From the NCBI RefSeq assembly GCF_947631165.1, contig NZ_CANRKH010000021.1, positions 1 to 49,374 on the forward strand: a stretch of 49,374 nt of DNA. The letters are read 5' to 3'. Positions within the stretch are counted from its first letter, which is position 1; each line of letters opens with the position of its first letter. Source of the stretch: an uncultured Dysosmobacter sp. (GTDB taxonomy: Bacteria > Bacillota > Clostridia > Oscillospirales > Oscillospiraceae). The notes under the pieces are model-generated. The model saw only the letters and a program-made list of their open reading frames with translations. It made no database searches and was not told the DNA's origin. The position numbers and the translations under genes were made by a program. Shown here in pieces: positions 40,297-48,236 of the stretch.

Positions 40297-40821
40297 ATGA
40301 AATACACAGCGAGGGGCGGAGCGCTCTATCTGCACGAAAAGATGGTCATGCAGATAAAAGGTGTTTTTACCGGCCCGGAGAGACACATTTATTCTCCGGA
40401 TGGACAGCTGCTTTTACAGACGGCCATCCGCACATCGGACGCGCCGCAGGAAAAGACGGGCGACGTTCGCTTCCGCCAATACCTGCTGCTGGATGCGGAG
40501 GGGGAGGAGGTCGCCTGCGCGAGACCGGAGTATGCCGAGGATGAAGACCCTTCGGTTTTTGGGTGGCCCGTCTGCCGGATGCCCAGGGTGGACCATGCGC
40601 AGGTATCTATGAGCGGAAGCGAATATTGCCTGACCATGAAAAACAGCCAGAATTATCTGCTGGAAAAGCGATTTGGGGAGGCGGTCATGAAGCTGCTTCA
40701 CCGGGGACTGGCGGGCGGCTGGGACGTTGAGGCGGATGATGATCTCAGGCCAGCGATCATCTGCGGCATTTTCGTGCTTTGCAGATATATCGAACAGGAA
40801 AACGAGTTTCTGGTGGTGTGA
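40297..40821 (+). CDS. Unknown soluble protein, possibly LURP-one/tubby-like
   Basis: A 174-residue protein without signal peptide or membrane segment. The opening (YTARGGALYLHEKMVMQIKGVFTGPERHIYSPDGQLLLQTAIR) has the strand pattern of small tubby-C/LURP-one-like domains seen in Firmicutes, which is only a suggestion. GAGGAGG seven bases before the ATG and an 11-base gap after the transporter pair put it in the same operon. It may be a helper or an unrelated passenger. No catalytic motif was seen. Confidence 0.6.
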   Translation: MKYTARGGALYLHEKMVMQIKGVFTGPERHIYSPDGQLLLQTAIRTSDAPQEKTGDVRFRQYLLLDAEGEEVACARPEYAEDEDPSVFGWPVCRMPRVDHAQVSMSGSEYCLTMKNSQNYLLEKRFGEAVMKLLHRGLAGGWDVEADDDLRPAIICGIFVLCRYIEQENEFLVV

Positions 40822-41100
40822 AAGAGGATCGCACGGGCCGCACGAAGCAGCTCGGCGGGAGATTTTCAGCAAAACGGCTCCGCGGCTCCTGCGTGCCGAC
40901 AAAAATGACTGCCGCGCCGTTTGCATGTGGAACGGCACGGCAGCCGGGAAGAAAAGAAATTGTCTGCTGTTCTAGATTTACATAGGATTGGATTTGGAAC
41001 TATACACCATAAGAGATAAGAAAATATGGCAATTTTACACGATCAATAAAGCGCTTGCCCCATAAAACTTCTATATTTTGTCAGTTAACACTAATACAGA

Positions 41101-41152
41101 CAGATGGCTGCGGAATTCCTATTCAGAGGATTCCGCAGCCATCTGTTTTGTG
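41101..41152 (+). terminator. Strong hairpin with T-rich tail
   Basis: A 16-bp perfect stem (41101-41116 with 41130-41145), then TTTTGTGTTTTT. It is far (about 280 bases) from the end of the upstream operon, so it may end that operon or mark the border of a different segment. Confidence 0.7.
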
Positions 41153-41273
41153 TTTTTCCTGTCAAAAAAGCATCTGCTATGCCGGAAAGTGTTTTCGGCA
41201 GAATCTTCTCTGCAATTTAGAAGATCTATAGTTATGCGCTTTTGCCGCAAAGTATTCTTGAATGTTCCTGTAC

Positions 41274-41286
41274 TTTGTTCACTGAG
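41274..41286 (+). repeat. Solitary R3 end motif upstream of the M20 gene
   Basis: TTTGTTCACTGAG matches the right end of R3. It lies about 160 bases before the M20 start, unlike the other copies, which abut ribosome sites. Confidence 0.35.
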
Positions 41287-41445
41287 AGCAAAGAAATTGT
41301 TTTGCATATTTTGCACAATAGAATTAAAGGAAATGCAATGTGAAATGTGTGATCCATCTGATATATTTTAATTAAATTTTGACACATTCACATTAAAAAA
41401 ATGCAGGAGACTTTATTTCTCCGCAACACTGGGAGGGACACTGAC

Positions 41446-42654
41446 ATGGTAGAAGAATATGTAGCGAAAGCACTTGAAAATGCTGATTTTTCCAGAATGA
41501 TCCTTCAGAGACGTCAGCTGCATATGCACCCGGAAATAGGTTTTAATCTGCCGTTCACCATATCTTTGGTAAAAGCTGAGCTGGATCGTATTGGGATTCC
41601 CTATTCAGAAAAATATGGAAAGAGCAGCGTGGTAGCCATGCTGGGGAATCCGGACGCTGATTTCACCATCGGTATCCGGGCGGATATGGACGCCCTGCCC
41701 ATCCAAGACAGAAAAAATGTTTCGTATCATTCCCAGATCCCGGGGCAGTCCCATGCCTGTGGGCACGACGCCCATACCGCTATGCTGCTTGCTGTGGCAA
41801 GAGGATTGAACAGCATCCAGGATGTTTTGAAATGCCGGGTGCTGCTCCTGTTTCAGCCAAATGAGGAGAGCTTCGACAGCGGCGCCAGATACATGGTGCA
41901 GGACGGCATCATGGATGAGATCGATGTCATCGTGGCCGCGCATGTGGAGAGCGCCCTGGATTCCGGAAGCGTGGGATTTTATGAGGGCCTGTCTTTGGCG
42001 GCCAGCCGCCCAACGCTGATCCGCTTTTTTGGACGGGAGGCTTTTGACGGTTCTCCTCGGGAGGGGATCGACGCCCTTGCTATGGCTGTCAACACCTATA
42101 ACGATATCCAGATGATGCTTGCCAGAGAATTGGATCCCATGGATCGCTTTTACTGCTCAGTCAACGCTTTGAATTCCGGATGTACGAACAATATCATTTC
42201 CGCTTATGCGGAGATGAAATTGTCGATCCGTGCATTCAATCTGGATACGGATGCTTATATTTTCAAGCGCGTTTGTGAGATCGCCCACAAAAATGCAGAC
42301 CTCTCAGGAGGCAGTGTGGAGATAGACGGACAGCTGAAGGCCCTCCCGATGATCTGCAACCATGCGGTCAACGAGCGCATGCGGGCCGCTGCGGTGAAGG
42401 TGGTGGGACAAGAAGCGGTGTTTGATCTGCCTCAAAAAATGAGCGGAGAGGATTTCTCTTATTTTTTGGAACAAAAGCCCGGGACTTTTTTCCTGATCGG
42501 AACCAGAAATACGGACAAGGGGATCACTGCTATGGAATACAGCAGCAGGTTCGATGTAGATGAGGATGCGCTGCTGGATGGGATCGAGATACTATTCAAC
42601 TTCGTTCTGGACAATATGGAGCGATTTCCTACCAGCGATGATTCGAAGGAATGA
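41446..42654 (+). CDS. M20-family amidohydrolase (hippurate hydrolase/aminoacylase-like)
   Basis: A 402-residue metal-dependent M20D-type hydrolase. Metal-binding and catalytic motifs in order: RRQLHMHPEIGFN, IGIRADMDALPI (Asp80/Asp82), SHACGHDAHTAMLL (Cys105, His107) and FQPNEES (Glu140/141); a dimerisation lid lies at about 180-290, and the end has KMSGEDFSYFLEQKPGTFFLIG. It should release an amino acid or amine from an N-acyl compound in the cytoplasm. The start at 41446 has GGGAGG eight bases upstream. It precedes an AraC regulator (8 bases) and a TRAP operon, so its substrate may be the compound the TRAP system imports. Confidence 0.9.
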   Translation: MVEEYVAKALENADFSRMILQRRQLHMHPEIGFNLPFTISLVKAELDRIGIPYSEKYGKSSVVAMLGNPDADFTIGIRADMDALPIQDRKNVSYHSQIPGQSHACGHDAHTAMLLAVARGLNSIQDVLKCRVLLLFQPNEESFDSGARYMVQDGIMDEIDVIVAAHVESALDSGSVGFYEGLSLAASRPTLIRFFGREAFDGSPREGIDALAMAVNTYNDIQMMLARELDPMDRFYCSVNALNSGCTNNIISAYAEMKLSIRAFNLDTDAYIFKRVCEIAHKNADLSGGSVEIDGQLKALPMICNHAVNERMRAAAVKVVGQEAVFDLPQKMSGEDFSYFLEQKPGTFFLIGTRNTDKGITAMEYSSRFDVDEDALLDGIEILFNFVLDNMERFPTSDDSKE

Positions 42655-42662
42655 TATAAAGT

Positions 42663-43550
42663 ATGGAAAAGCTGGCATCCACAGTTTATTTTGAAAATTG
42701 CTCAAATTACTATCACGTCTTTTGCGGGAAATTGGATCCGGCTGATCAGATCCAGCATCAAATCGACTACCATGAGGTATGCTTTGTCCTGAAAGGGCAG
42801 CTATGCCACCAAAACTGCCATGATTGCGTGACCCTGGAGGAGGGGGACTGCTTTATTGTGCCTCCCGGCTTCCTCCACAGCATAAAAGAACTGCATGACA
42901 ACACAGTATGCTTTTGGCTGTCTTTTCAGGAATCACTGATTTTTCCAGGCTATCAGCACAAAAACCTGTACAGGCTGTTTGGCACCATTGACATGGAGGC
43001 CGATAACCGTGCTGAAGATATCAAGATGAAGCTCAGCCTGCCGCAAATGGAACGAGAAAGCCTGCAAAAGCTGTTTGACTGCCTGATCTATGAACAGGAG
43101 TCTATTTCAGAGCAGGAGAGCAATGCCGCCATCCTGATCGCCGCCATAATCAGCATAATCGCCCGAAACTATTTTGACAACCCCGCTATGGAACAGAAGC
43201 TGGACCGCATCAATGAGTACAGTTCTATCATGCTGGACTGTGTACGCTATATCGACGAAAACTATATGAAGCCCCTGACCATTTCTCATATGTCCAAGCA
43301 TTTCGCCGTGTCCCCGTCCACCTTCAGCGTCATGTTCCCAAAAGTAGCAGGCATTCCCTTCAAGCAATATCTGAACCGCAAGCGGATCAGTTCCGCAGTG
43401 GCCCTGTGCGCCGACCAAACGCTGCCGTTCCATAAAATCGCCCTCATGTGCGGCTACCACGACACATCCACATTTTATCGGAATTTTATTAAGTATATTG
43501 GGGTGTCACCATCTTCCTTTCGTGATAATATGCAAAAATCAGAAAATTAA
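42663..43550 (+). CDS. AraC-family transcriptional regulator with cupin sensor
   Basis: A 295-residue regulator. The N-terminal cupin domain (about 25-110; YHEVCFVLKGQLCHQN, LEEGDCFIVPPGFLHSIKE) is joined to a C-terminal double-HTH AraC DNA-binding domain (about 195-290; YIDENYMKPLTISHMSKHFAVSPSTFSVMF, KIALMCGYHDTSTFYRNFIKYIGVSPSSFRD). The last HTH matches the AraC signature well. The gene starts 8 bases after the M20 gene and lies 256 bases before the TRAP operon, so it probably controls one or both in response to the imported ligand. No ligand is named. Confidence 0.92.
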   Translation: MEKLASTVYFENCSNYYHVFCGKLDPADQIQHQIDYHEVCFVLKGQLCHQNCHDCVTLEEGDCFIVPPGFLHSIKELHDNTVCFWLSFQESLIFPGYQHKNLYRLFGTIDMEADNRAEDIKMKLSLPQMERESLQKLFDCLIYEQESISEQESNAAILIAAIISIIARNYFDNPAMEQKLDRINEYSSIMLDCVRYIDENYMKPLTISHMSKHFAVSPSTFSVMFPKVAGIPFKQYLNRKRISSAVALCADQTLPFHKIALMCGYHDTSTFYRNFIKYIGVSPSSFRDNMQKSEN

Positions 43551-43806
43551 AGAAGGAAAACAAGAAAAATGCAACAAAAAATACGATAATTGCACTGTGA
43601 TTTCAAAAATAATTGTAATAAAATTTTTTTAGGGCGCAGGATTTAGGAAGCGAGCTGGCTTCACCGAGACCCTATGATCCGGCTTTTTTCTCGTTTTAGT
43701 TTCCGTTCTTTTTTCCTGAGAGGCTATAGACTCCCGGGCGCTCAGAACAGGAAATGGAAAGAGGAGGAAGATACGTTCAGACAAATCAAAAGAAAGGGTG
43801 ACGAAG

Positions 43807-44868
43807 ATGAAAAAAGTAAAGAAATGGTTATCTCTTGGATTGGCACTAATCTTGGCGGCCGCACTGACCGCATGCGGCGGCAAAAAGACCGAGTCCAACA
43901 GTCCTGCGGAGACTGATCCGGCAGAGAGTTCTGCTCCCATCGAGCTGACCTTCCCGCATGTGTTCAGTTCCACCAGCAACCAGGCTAAGTGGGCCAACTG
44001 GATCGCGGACACCGTGAAGGAGCGCACCGACGGCGGCCTGATTATCCGTACTTATGCTGACAGTCAGCTGGGCGATGAACCCGAAGTTATTCCCAAGATC
44101 ATCAGCGGCGAATTCTCTATGGGAATGCACGAGGGCTCTGCGTGGGCCGACGCTTTCGGAGCGCAGCAGCTGGGCGTATATGGCCTGCCCTATCTGTGCA
44201 CTACTTATGAAGGCATGAAGGACATCGGCATGAACATTCTGCCCGACAGCTTCAATCAGATGCTGGAAGATGCGGATTGCACCGACATCATTGCCTTTGC
44301 GCCGATCTCCCAGGGCATCCGCGGCGTATTCACTGCTTCCAAACCCGTCCGCGTCGCAGAGGACCTGGTGGGTCAGAAGATCCGCACTGCTCCCGCCGCT
44401 CTGTACCTCTCTGCCGTAGAAGCGCTGGGCTGCACGCCTACTCCGATCCCGCTGTCTGAGGCGTATACTTCTCTGACGCAGGGCGTTGTGGATGGCATTG
44501 AGAATGACCCCGGCACCATTATGTCCATGAATATGCAGGAAGTTCTGAAGTACTACACCCCTACGAACCATCTGGCTTCCTTCAACATCATCTGCGTGAA
44601 TCGCTCTGTGTTCGAATCTCTGCCGGAAGAATATCAGACGATTCTGCGCGACACCATTATTGAGGGCTGCTCCAAGCAGTTCGATGACTGCGCCGCTGAA
44701 AATGCCGCCTATCTGGAAGAAATGCAGAAGAGCGGCATCGAGATCATCGATTTCCCCGATGAAGAACTGGACAAGCTGCGCGCCAACGCTCAGCCTTTGC
44801 TGGATGAGTTTGCCGAGGAGTATGATTTGGGCGACCTGATTGCCGAGATGATTGCTGTCGAGGATTGA
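43807..44868 (+). CDS. TRAP transporter periplasmic-type binding lipoprotein (DctP family)
   Basis: A 353-residue solute receptor anchored as a lipoprotein: basic start, hydrophobic stretch and lipobox LTAC with Cys23. The body follows DctP proteins: IELTFPHVFSSTSNQAKWANWIADTVKERTDGGLIIRTYADSQLG, GIRGVFTASKPVRVAEDLVGQKIRTAPAALYLSAVEALGCTPTPIPLSEAYTSLTQGVVDGIEN. The Arg in KIRTA is the residue that normally holds the carboxylate of the ligand, so an organic acid is likely. The start at 43807 has AAAGGGTG upstream. It is the first gene of the TRAP operon, with the small and large permeases following. Confidence 0.93.
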   Translation: MKKVKKWLSLGLALILAAALTACGGKKTESNSPAETDPAESSAPIELTFPHVFSSTSNQAKWANWIADTVKERTDGGLIIRTYADSQLGDEPEVIPKIISGEFSMGMHEGSAWADAFGAQQLGVYGLPYLCTTYEGMKDIGMNILPDSFNQMLEDADCTDIIAFAPISQGIRGVFTASKPVRVAEDLVGQKIRTAPAALYLSAVEALGCTPTPIPLSEAYTSLTQGVVDGIENDPGTIMSMNMQEVLKYYTPTNHLASFNIICVNRSVFESLPEEYQTILRDTIIEGCSKQFDDCAAENAAYLEEMQKSGIEIIDFPDEELDKLRANAQPLLDEFAEEYDLGDLIAEMIAVED

Positions 44869-44950
44869 GCGTCTATACCAGTGAAAGCGAAAAGGTTCGG
44901 TGGTGAATACTGAACCTTTTCCTTCTAAATATGGGTTAGGAGATAATACG

Positions 44951-45445
44951 ATGCAGTTGCTAAAAAAAATTGATATGGTTATTGAAAAAGCTGTAGAGTA
45001 TTTTTGCATCGCGCTGCTGGCTGCAATTATCATTTTGTGCTTTGCCAATACTTTTATGCGTTATTTGTTTAATAGCCCTATTATTTGGTCCGAAGAGCTG
45101 ACCCGCTATATGTCTGTGTGGCTGGCCATTGTCGGTGCTGCGGCAACGGTCCGGGTGGATGGGCACACGGCACTGGATATTCTGCAGGGCCTGATCAAAA
45201 ATCGTAAGGCTAAGGTCGCCCTCTTTGTTTTAACGCGGGCGATCGTCGTGCTGATCCTCATAGGACTGTTTCCCGCCGGTATCGCGGCAATGCAGACGCT
45301 GGGGCGCTCCATCGCATCCAGCACCAGATTGCCCATGTGGGTCTTGTATCTGTCGTTTCCGCTGGGCAGTGTCTGCATGATCATCGCTTATATCCGGACT
45401 GTTCCTGAGTACACAAGAATGATTTTGAGAGGAGAGAAGGAATAG
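44951..45445 (+). CDS. TRAP transporter small permease (DctQ family)
   Basis: A 164-residue protein with four membrane helices, as in DctQ/SiaQ proteins. Marks: IDMVIEKAVEYFCIALLAAIIILCFANTFMRYLFNSPIIWSEELTRYMSVWLAIVGAAATVR with the typical W-x-E-E-x-x-R motif, and a last helix at LYLSFPLGSVCMIIAYIRTV. TTAGGAG about ten bases before the ATG fixes the start at 44951 (a longer frame to 44900 is rejected). It overlaps the large permease by one base, so the two are coupled and form the membrane complex. Confidence 0.93.
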   Translation: MQLLKKIDMVIEKAVEYFCIALLAAIIILCFANTFMRYLFNSPIIWSEELTRYMSVWLAIVGAAATVRVDGHTALDILQGLIKNRKAKVALFVLTRAIVVLILIGLFPAGIAAMQTLGRSIASSTRLPMWVLYLSFPLGSVCMIIAYIRTVPEYTRMILRGEKE

Positions 45446-46725
45446 TGCTACAAATTGCTGCGATCACACTGTTCGCATTATTGCTTCTCGGTGTTCCCAT
45501 TACCTTTGCATTGCTGGGCTCCGGCCTTTTGGCAGTGCTGGTCACTGGTGGATTTTCCGAGTATGTCATTATTGAACGCTTCATTGCCGGCATCAACTCC
45601 TTTTCCCTGATGGCCATCCCCCTGTTTATCGCTGGCGGCGCGATCATGAACGAGAGCGGCATCTCCCGGAGGATCGTGGACTTTTGCGCGTCTCTGTTTT
45701 CCTGGGTGCGCGGCGGCCTGGGCTGTATCTGCGTGGCCTCCAACATGGTCTTTGGCGGCATTTCCGGTTCTGGAACCGCGGCCGTCAGCGCCATCGGCAG
45801 CATTACCGCGCCTGCGATGATCAAAACCGGCTATGATAAGGGCTTTACTGGAGCTTTGATCGCCGGTGCTGGATCCACGGCTCCGATCATCCCGCCAAGC
45901 TGCGATATGATCGTATTTGCATCCATCACCGGTCTCTCCGTTGCAAAGATCTTCATTGGCGGACTGGTTCCCGGCATCAGCATCGGTATCGTTCTGATGA
46001 TCATATGCATGCTGTATGCGAAAAAGCACGATATCGACTATGGCGGAAAATTTGAGTTTTCCCGCGTGTGGAAAACTTTTATACAGGCCATTTGGGCATT
46101 GGCCATGCCTGTCATGATCATCGGCGGTGTTTCCATCGGCTTTTGTACGGCTACTGAGGCCGGCGCGGTCGCCTGCGTATATGGCTTGATCGTCGGCAAG
46201 TTTGTGTACAAAGAACTGACGGTACAGGGACTGTTCAGAGTATTCAAGCAGGCAGTCATTGTCAACGGCCAGATCATGACGCTGATCGCTGCCTCCAGCC
46301 TGTATGGCTATATCTTTGCCATGGAGAATGTCAGCGGCAGACTGCGGGATTTTCTGAGCGGAATTTCCAGCAACTATACTGTTATTATGCTAATTGTTGC
46401 TGCGTTGATGCTGGTCATCGGCTGCTTTATGGAATGCACAGGCGTTATGCCGATCATCCTGCCTATCGTATATCCCCTGCTTCAAAGCATGGGATGCAAT
46501 ATGGTGCAGTTTGGCGTGATGTTCTGTATGTGCACGATTATCGGCGGGCTGACGCCTCCTGTCGGCTGCTATCTGTTCGTCTCAGCGTCGGTCGTCAAGG
46601 AACGGGTCACGAAGATCATCCCATGGATGTACTTAATGGTGGCGGTGGATGTAGTGTTTATGCTGCTTACCTTATTCTGGGAACCATTTGCCACTTTCCT
46701 GCCAAGCCTGATTTTTGGCAGCTGA
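45445..46725 (+). CDS. TRAP transporter large permease (DctM family)
   Basis: A 426-residue membrane protein with about twelve helices, the ion-driven channel of the TRAP system. Marks: GVPITFALLGSGLLAVL, FSLMAIPLFIAGGAIMNESGISRRIVDF, GGLGCICVASNMVFGGISGSGTAAVSAIGSI, PIIPPSCDMIVFASITGLSVAKIFIGGLVPG and a closing GGLTPPVGCYLFVSASV. It starts with GTG overlapping the TAG of the small permease by one base. It completes a P-Q-M tripartite transporter that uses a Na+ gradient to bring in a carboxylate; the exact substrate cannot be told from sequence. Confidence 0.94.
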   Translation: MLQIAAITLFALLLLGVPITFALLGSGLLAVLVTGGFSEYVIIERFIAGINSFSLMAIPLFIAGGAIMNESGISRRIVDFCASLFSWVRGGLGCICVASNMVFGGISGSGTAAVSAIGSITAPAMIKTGYDKGFTGALIAGAGSTAPIIPPSCDMIVFASITGLSVAKIFIGGLVPGISIGIVLMIICMLYAKKHDIDYGGKFEFSRVWKTFIQAIWALAMPVMIIGGVSIGFCTATEAGAVACVYGLIVGKFVYKELTVQGLFRVFKQAVIVNGQIMTLIAASSLYGYIFAMENVSGRLRDFLSGISSNYTVIMLIVAALMLVIGCFMECTGVMPIILPIVYPLLQSMGCNMVQFGVMFCMCTIIGGLTPPVGCYLFVSASVVKERVTKIIPWMYLMVAVDVVFMLLTLFWEPFATFLPSLIFGS

Positions 46726-46777
46726 GGCGATGAAAGAGTCAAAGCATTTGACTTATGGAGTCACTTGACCTATAGCT

Positions 46778-46833
46778 GAAGAGTTGCTATATGTGAGAGC
46801 TTTCCCTTTTGCGTATGGCAACTCTTCTGTTTT
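46778..46833 (+). terminator. Terminator of the TRAP operon
   Basis: A 10-bp perfect stem (46778-46787 with 46818-46827), extended by weaker pairs inside, with TGTTTT following. Confidence 0.7.
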
Positions 46834-46847
46834 CTATAATCAAATAA

Positions 46848-47011
46848 CTTGGAAAGTGATAAAACCACTTTCCAAGTGTCGCAGCGCACATGCGCTGTGA
46901 CAGGCCGCTGTCGCGGCCTTGATTTGGATTTCATAGCCAATGGCTGTGCGCTTTGCGCACGGCGGGCATCGCCCGCCTGAAAAATAGCTTTGCTATTTTT
47001 CAAGTTCATTG
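46848..47011 (+). repeat. R1 multi-hairpin element, copy B (best-formed)
   Basis: Six hairpins: 46848-46858/46866-46876 (11 bp), CGCAGCGCA/TGCGCTGTG nearby, GGCCGC/GCGGCC, then the linker TTTGGATTTCATAGCC at about 46923-46938, GTGCGC/GCGCAC, GGCGGGC/GCCCGCC and 46978-46988/46992-47002 (11 bp). It aligns with copy A (8638-8800). A minus-strand ORF of about 80 codons through it is considered spurious. Confidence 0.85.
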
Positions 47012-47069
47012 ACTATATTGCAGAAAGCCCCGTGGACTATTTGCCTATGGAAGGGAACATTCTAATGAA

Positions 47070-47861
47070 ATGAATATTATTCAAATATCAGACCTTCATC
47101 TGTGTGAGAACAACAAGTATGCATTTCTGCGGGCAGATTCAGCTCTCGCCCTGCACAGAACGGTTGATTATTTTCTGCATTCTTCGATTCAGGCAGATGT
47201 TGTCGTTGTCAGCGGTGATGTTTCCACTGATGGCAGCATCGGAGCCTATCAGACTGCAAAAAAGGAGTTGGCCCGATTGCCTTGGCCGGTATACTATATA
47301 CCCGGAAATCATGACAACCCCGCCGCCATGCAAAAAATGCAGCTGCTTCCGGAGGACTGGCGTCAGGCAGCCTGCCGCAGGATAGAATTTCCTGAAGCTG
47401 TGATTATTTTGCTGGATTCTGTGCGGAGAGGACAATCTCGCGGCGGTGTAAGCGACGAAACGCTGGAGCTTTTGAAAAGCGCCCTTTCCGAGGATGATGG
47501 CAGGCCTACGTTCCTGTTTATGCACCATGTGCCTTTTCGCACAGGGTATACGGCAATGGATGAACCGTTCGAACAGGTAGAAAAACTAATGAAGCTTCTT
47601 TCCGGGCGGCAAAATCTGTACATGTGCTGCGGCCATATCCACGCCCCCATTGTTACAAAGATGCAGCAGATCAGTGTGAATACCTGTCCCCCGATCTGCA
47701 TGGCGATGGAATTTGATTTGACGCCGCAGGGCGGGGACATGTTCTATACATCTGAACCACAGTTCATGCTGCATGTTGTGGAAGGCGCGCAGGTCATAAC
47801 CCATTTTGCCACTGTTCCTACGGGAGAGATCCGCAAAGGACCGTACACATTTTCCATTTAA
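47070..47861 (+). CDS. Metallophosphoesterase (CpdA-like class III phosphodiesterase)
   Basis: A 263-residue calcineurin-fold protein. The five metal motifs are in order: ISDLHL (Asp8, His10), VVSGDVSTDG, YIPGNHDNP, MHHVPF and CGHIHAP. The spacing and the GHIHAP end match the GpdQ/CpdA class, which hydrolyses cyclic nucleotides or glycerophosphodiesters. The substrate is not certain. It has no signal peptide. The ribosome site is poor: AAGGGA is about 13 bases before the ATG, and an out-of-frame ATG lies five bases upstream. It follows R1 copy B and is preceded by no clear promoter. Confidence 0.88.
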   Translation: MNIIQISDLHLCENNKYAFLRADSALALHRTVDYFLHSSIQADVVVVSGDVSTDGSIGAYQTAKKELARLPWPVYYIPGNHDNPAAMQKMQLLPEDWRQAACRRIEFPEAVIILLDSVRRGQSRGGVSDETLELLKSALSEDDGRPTFLFMHHVPFRTGYTAMDEPFEQVEKLMKLLSGRQNLYMCCGHIHAPIVTKMQQISVNTCPPICMAMEFDLTPQGGDMFYTSEPQFMLHVVEGAQVITHFATVPTGEIRKGPYTFSI

Positions 47862-48014
47862 CTGGGACTGCCTGGGAACTGTTTGGAAGGAAAAGTATAT
47901 TTCTTGGACAGACGTCGGTGCGCAGAGGCGCTCCCGCCCTGAGTCAAGCAGACAAGGCTTGGACTGAACAGCTCTGATGCAAACCAGAAATGCAGGATAC
48001 CGTCAAAGCAGCCG

Positions 48015-48053
48015 TCTCTGGCTCAGCAGTATATGCTGAGCCAGAGATATTTT
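48015..48053 (+). terminator. Terminator of the metallophosphoesterase gene
   Basis: A 14-bp perfect stem (48015-48028 with 48034-48047) followed by TATTTTT. Confidence 0.9.
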
Positions 48054-48109
48054 TATGCACCAGGAGATCAGGTACGGTCATTGCAGGCAAATTTTAAAAG
48101 TGATGAACA

Positions 48110-48154
48110 AAAAGATATCAGGACGCTTCCTCTTGCAGGAGGCGTCCTGATATC
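48110..48154 (-). terminator. Terminator of gdhA
   Basis: An 18-bp stem (48114-48131 with 48137-48154, one or two mismatches) with A4 on its left, giving a T-rich minus-strand tail. Confidence 0.85.
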
Positions 48155-48236
48155 TTCAGCCGAGGCACGAGATATGAGGTATGAAATATGCAAAAGGGGA
48201 TGATACGCCTGCGGCCCTATATGCGGGATTTGTGGA

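Larger units (their letters stand above)
40822..41445. other. 624-base AT-rich intergenic region
   Basis: Composition drops from GC-rich to AT-rich here, and stays lower through the M20/AraC/TRAP block. It contains the hairpin at 41101-41149, an R3 end motif at 41274-41286 and short ORFs without ribosome sites. No gene is called. TTGACA at 41379-41384 lacks a matching -10. A better candidate promoter for the M20 gene is TTGTTT with TAGAAT, 16 bases apart, at about 41296-41323. Confidence 0.4.
46726..47069. other. Intergenic region after the TRAP operon
   Basis: A 344-base gap that holds the TRAP terminator and R1 copy B. The stretch after R1 to the next gene has no clear promoter. Confidence 0.5.
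47862..48236. other. Intergenic region between the phosphoesterase and gdhA
   Basis: A 375-base gap with two strong terminators, one for each converging gene (next entries). No additional gene is seen. Confidence 0.5.
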
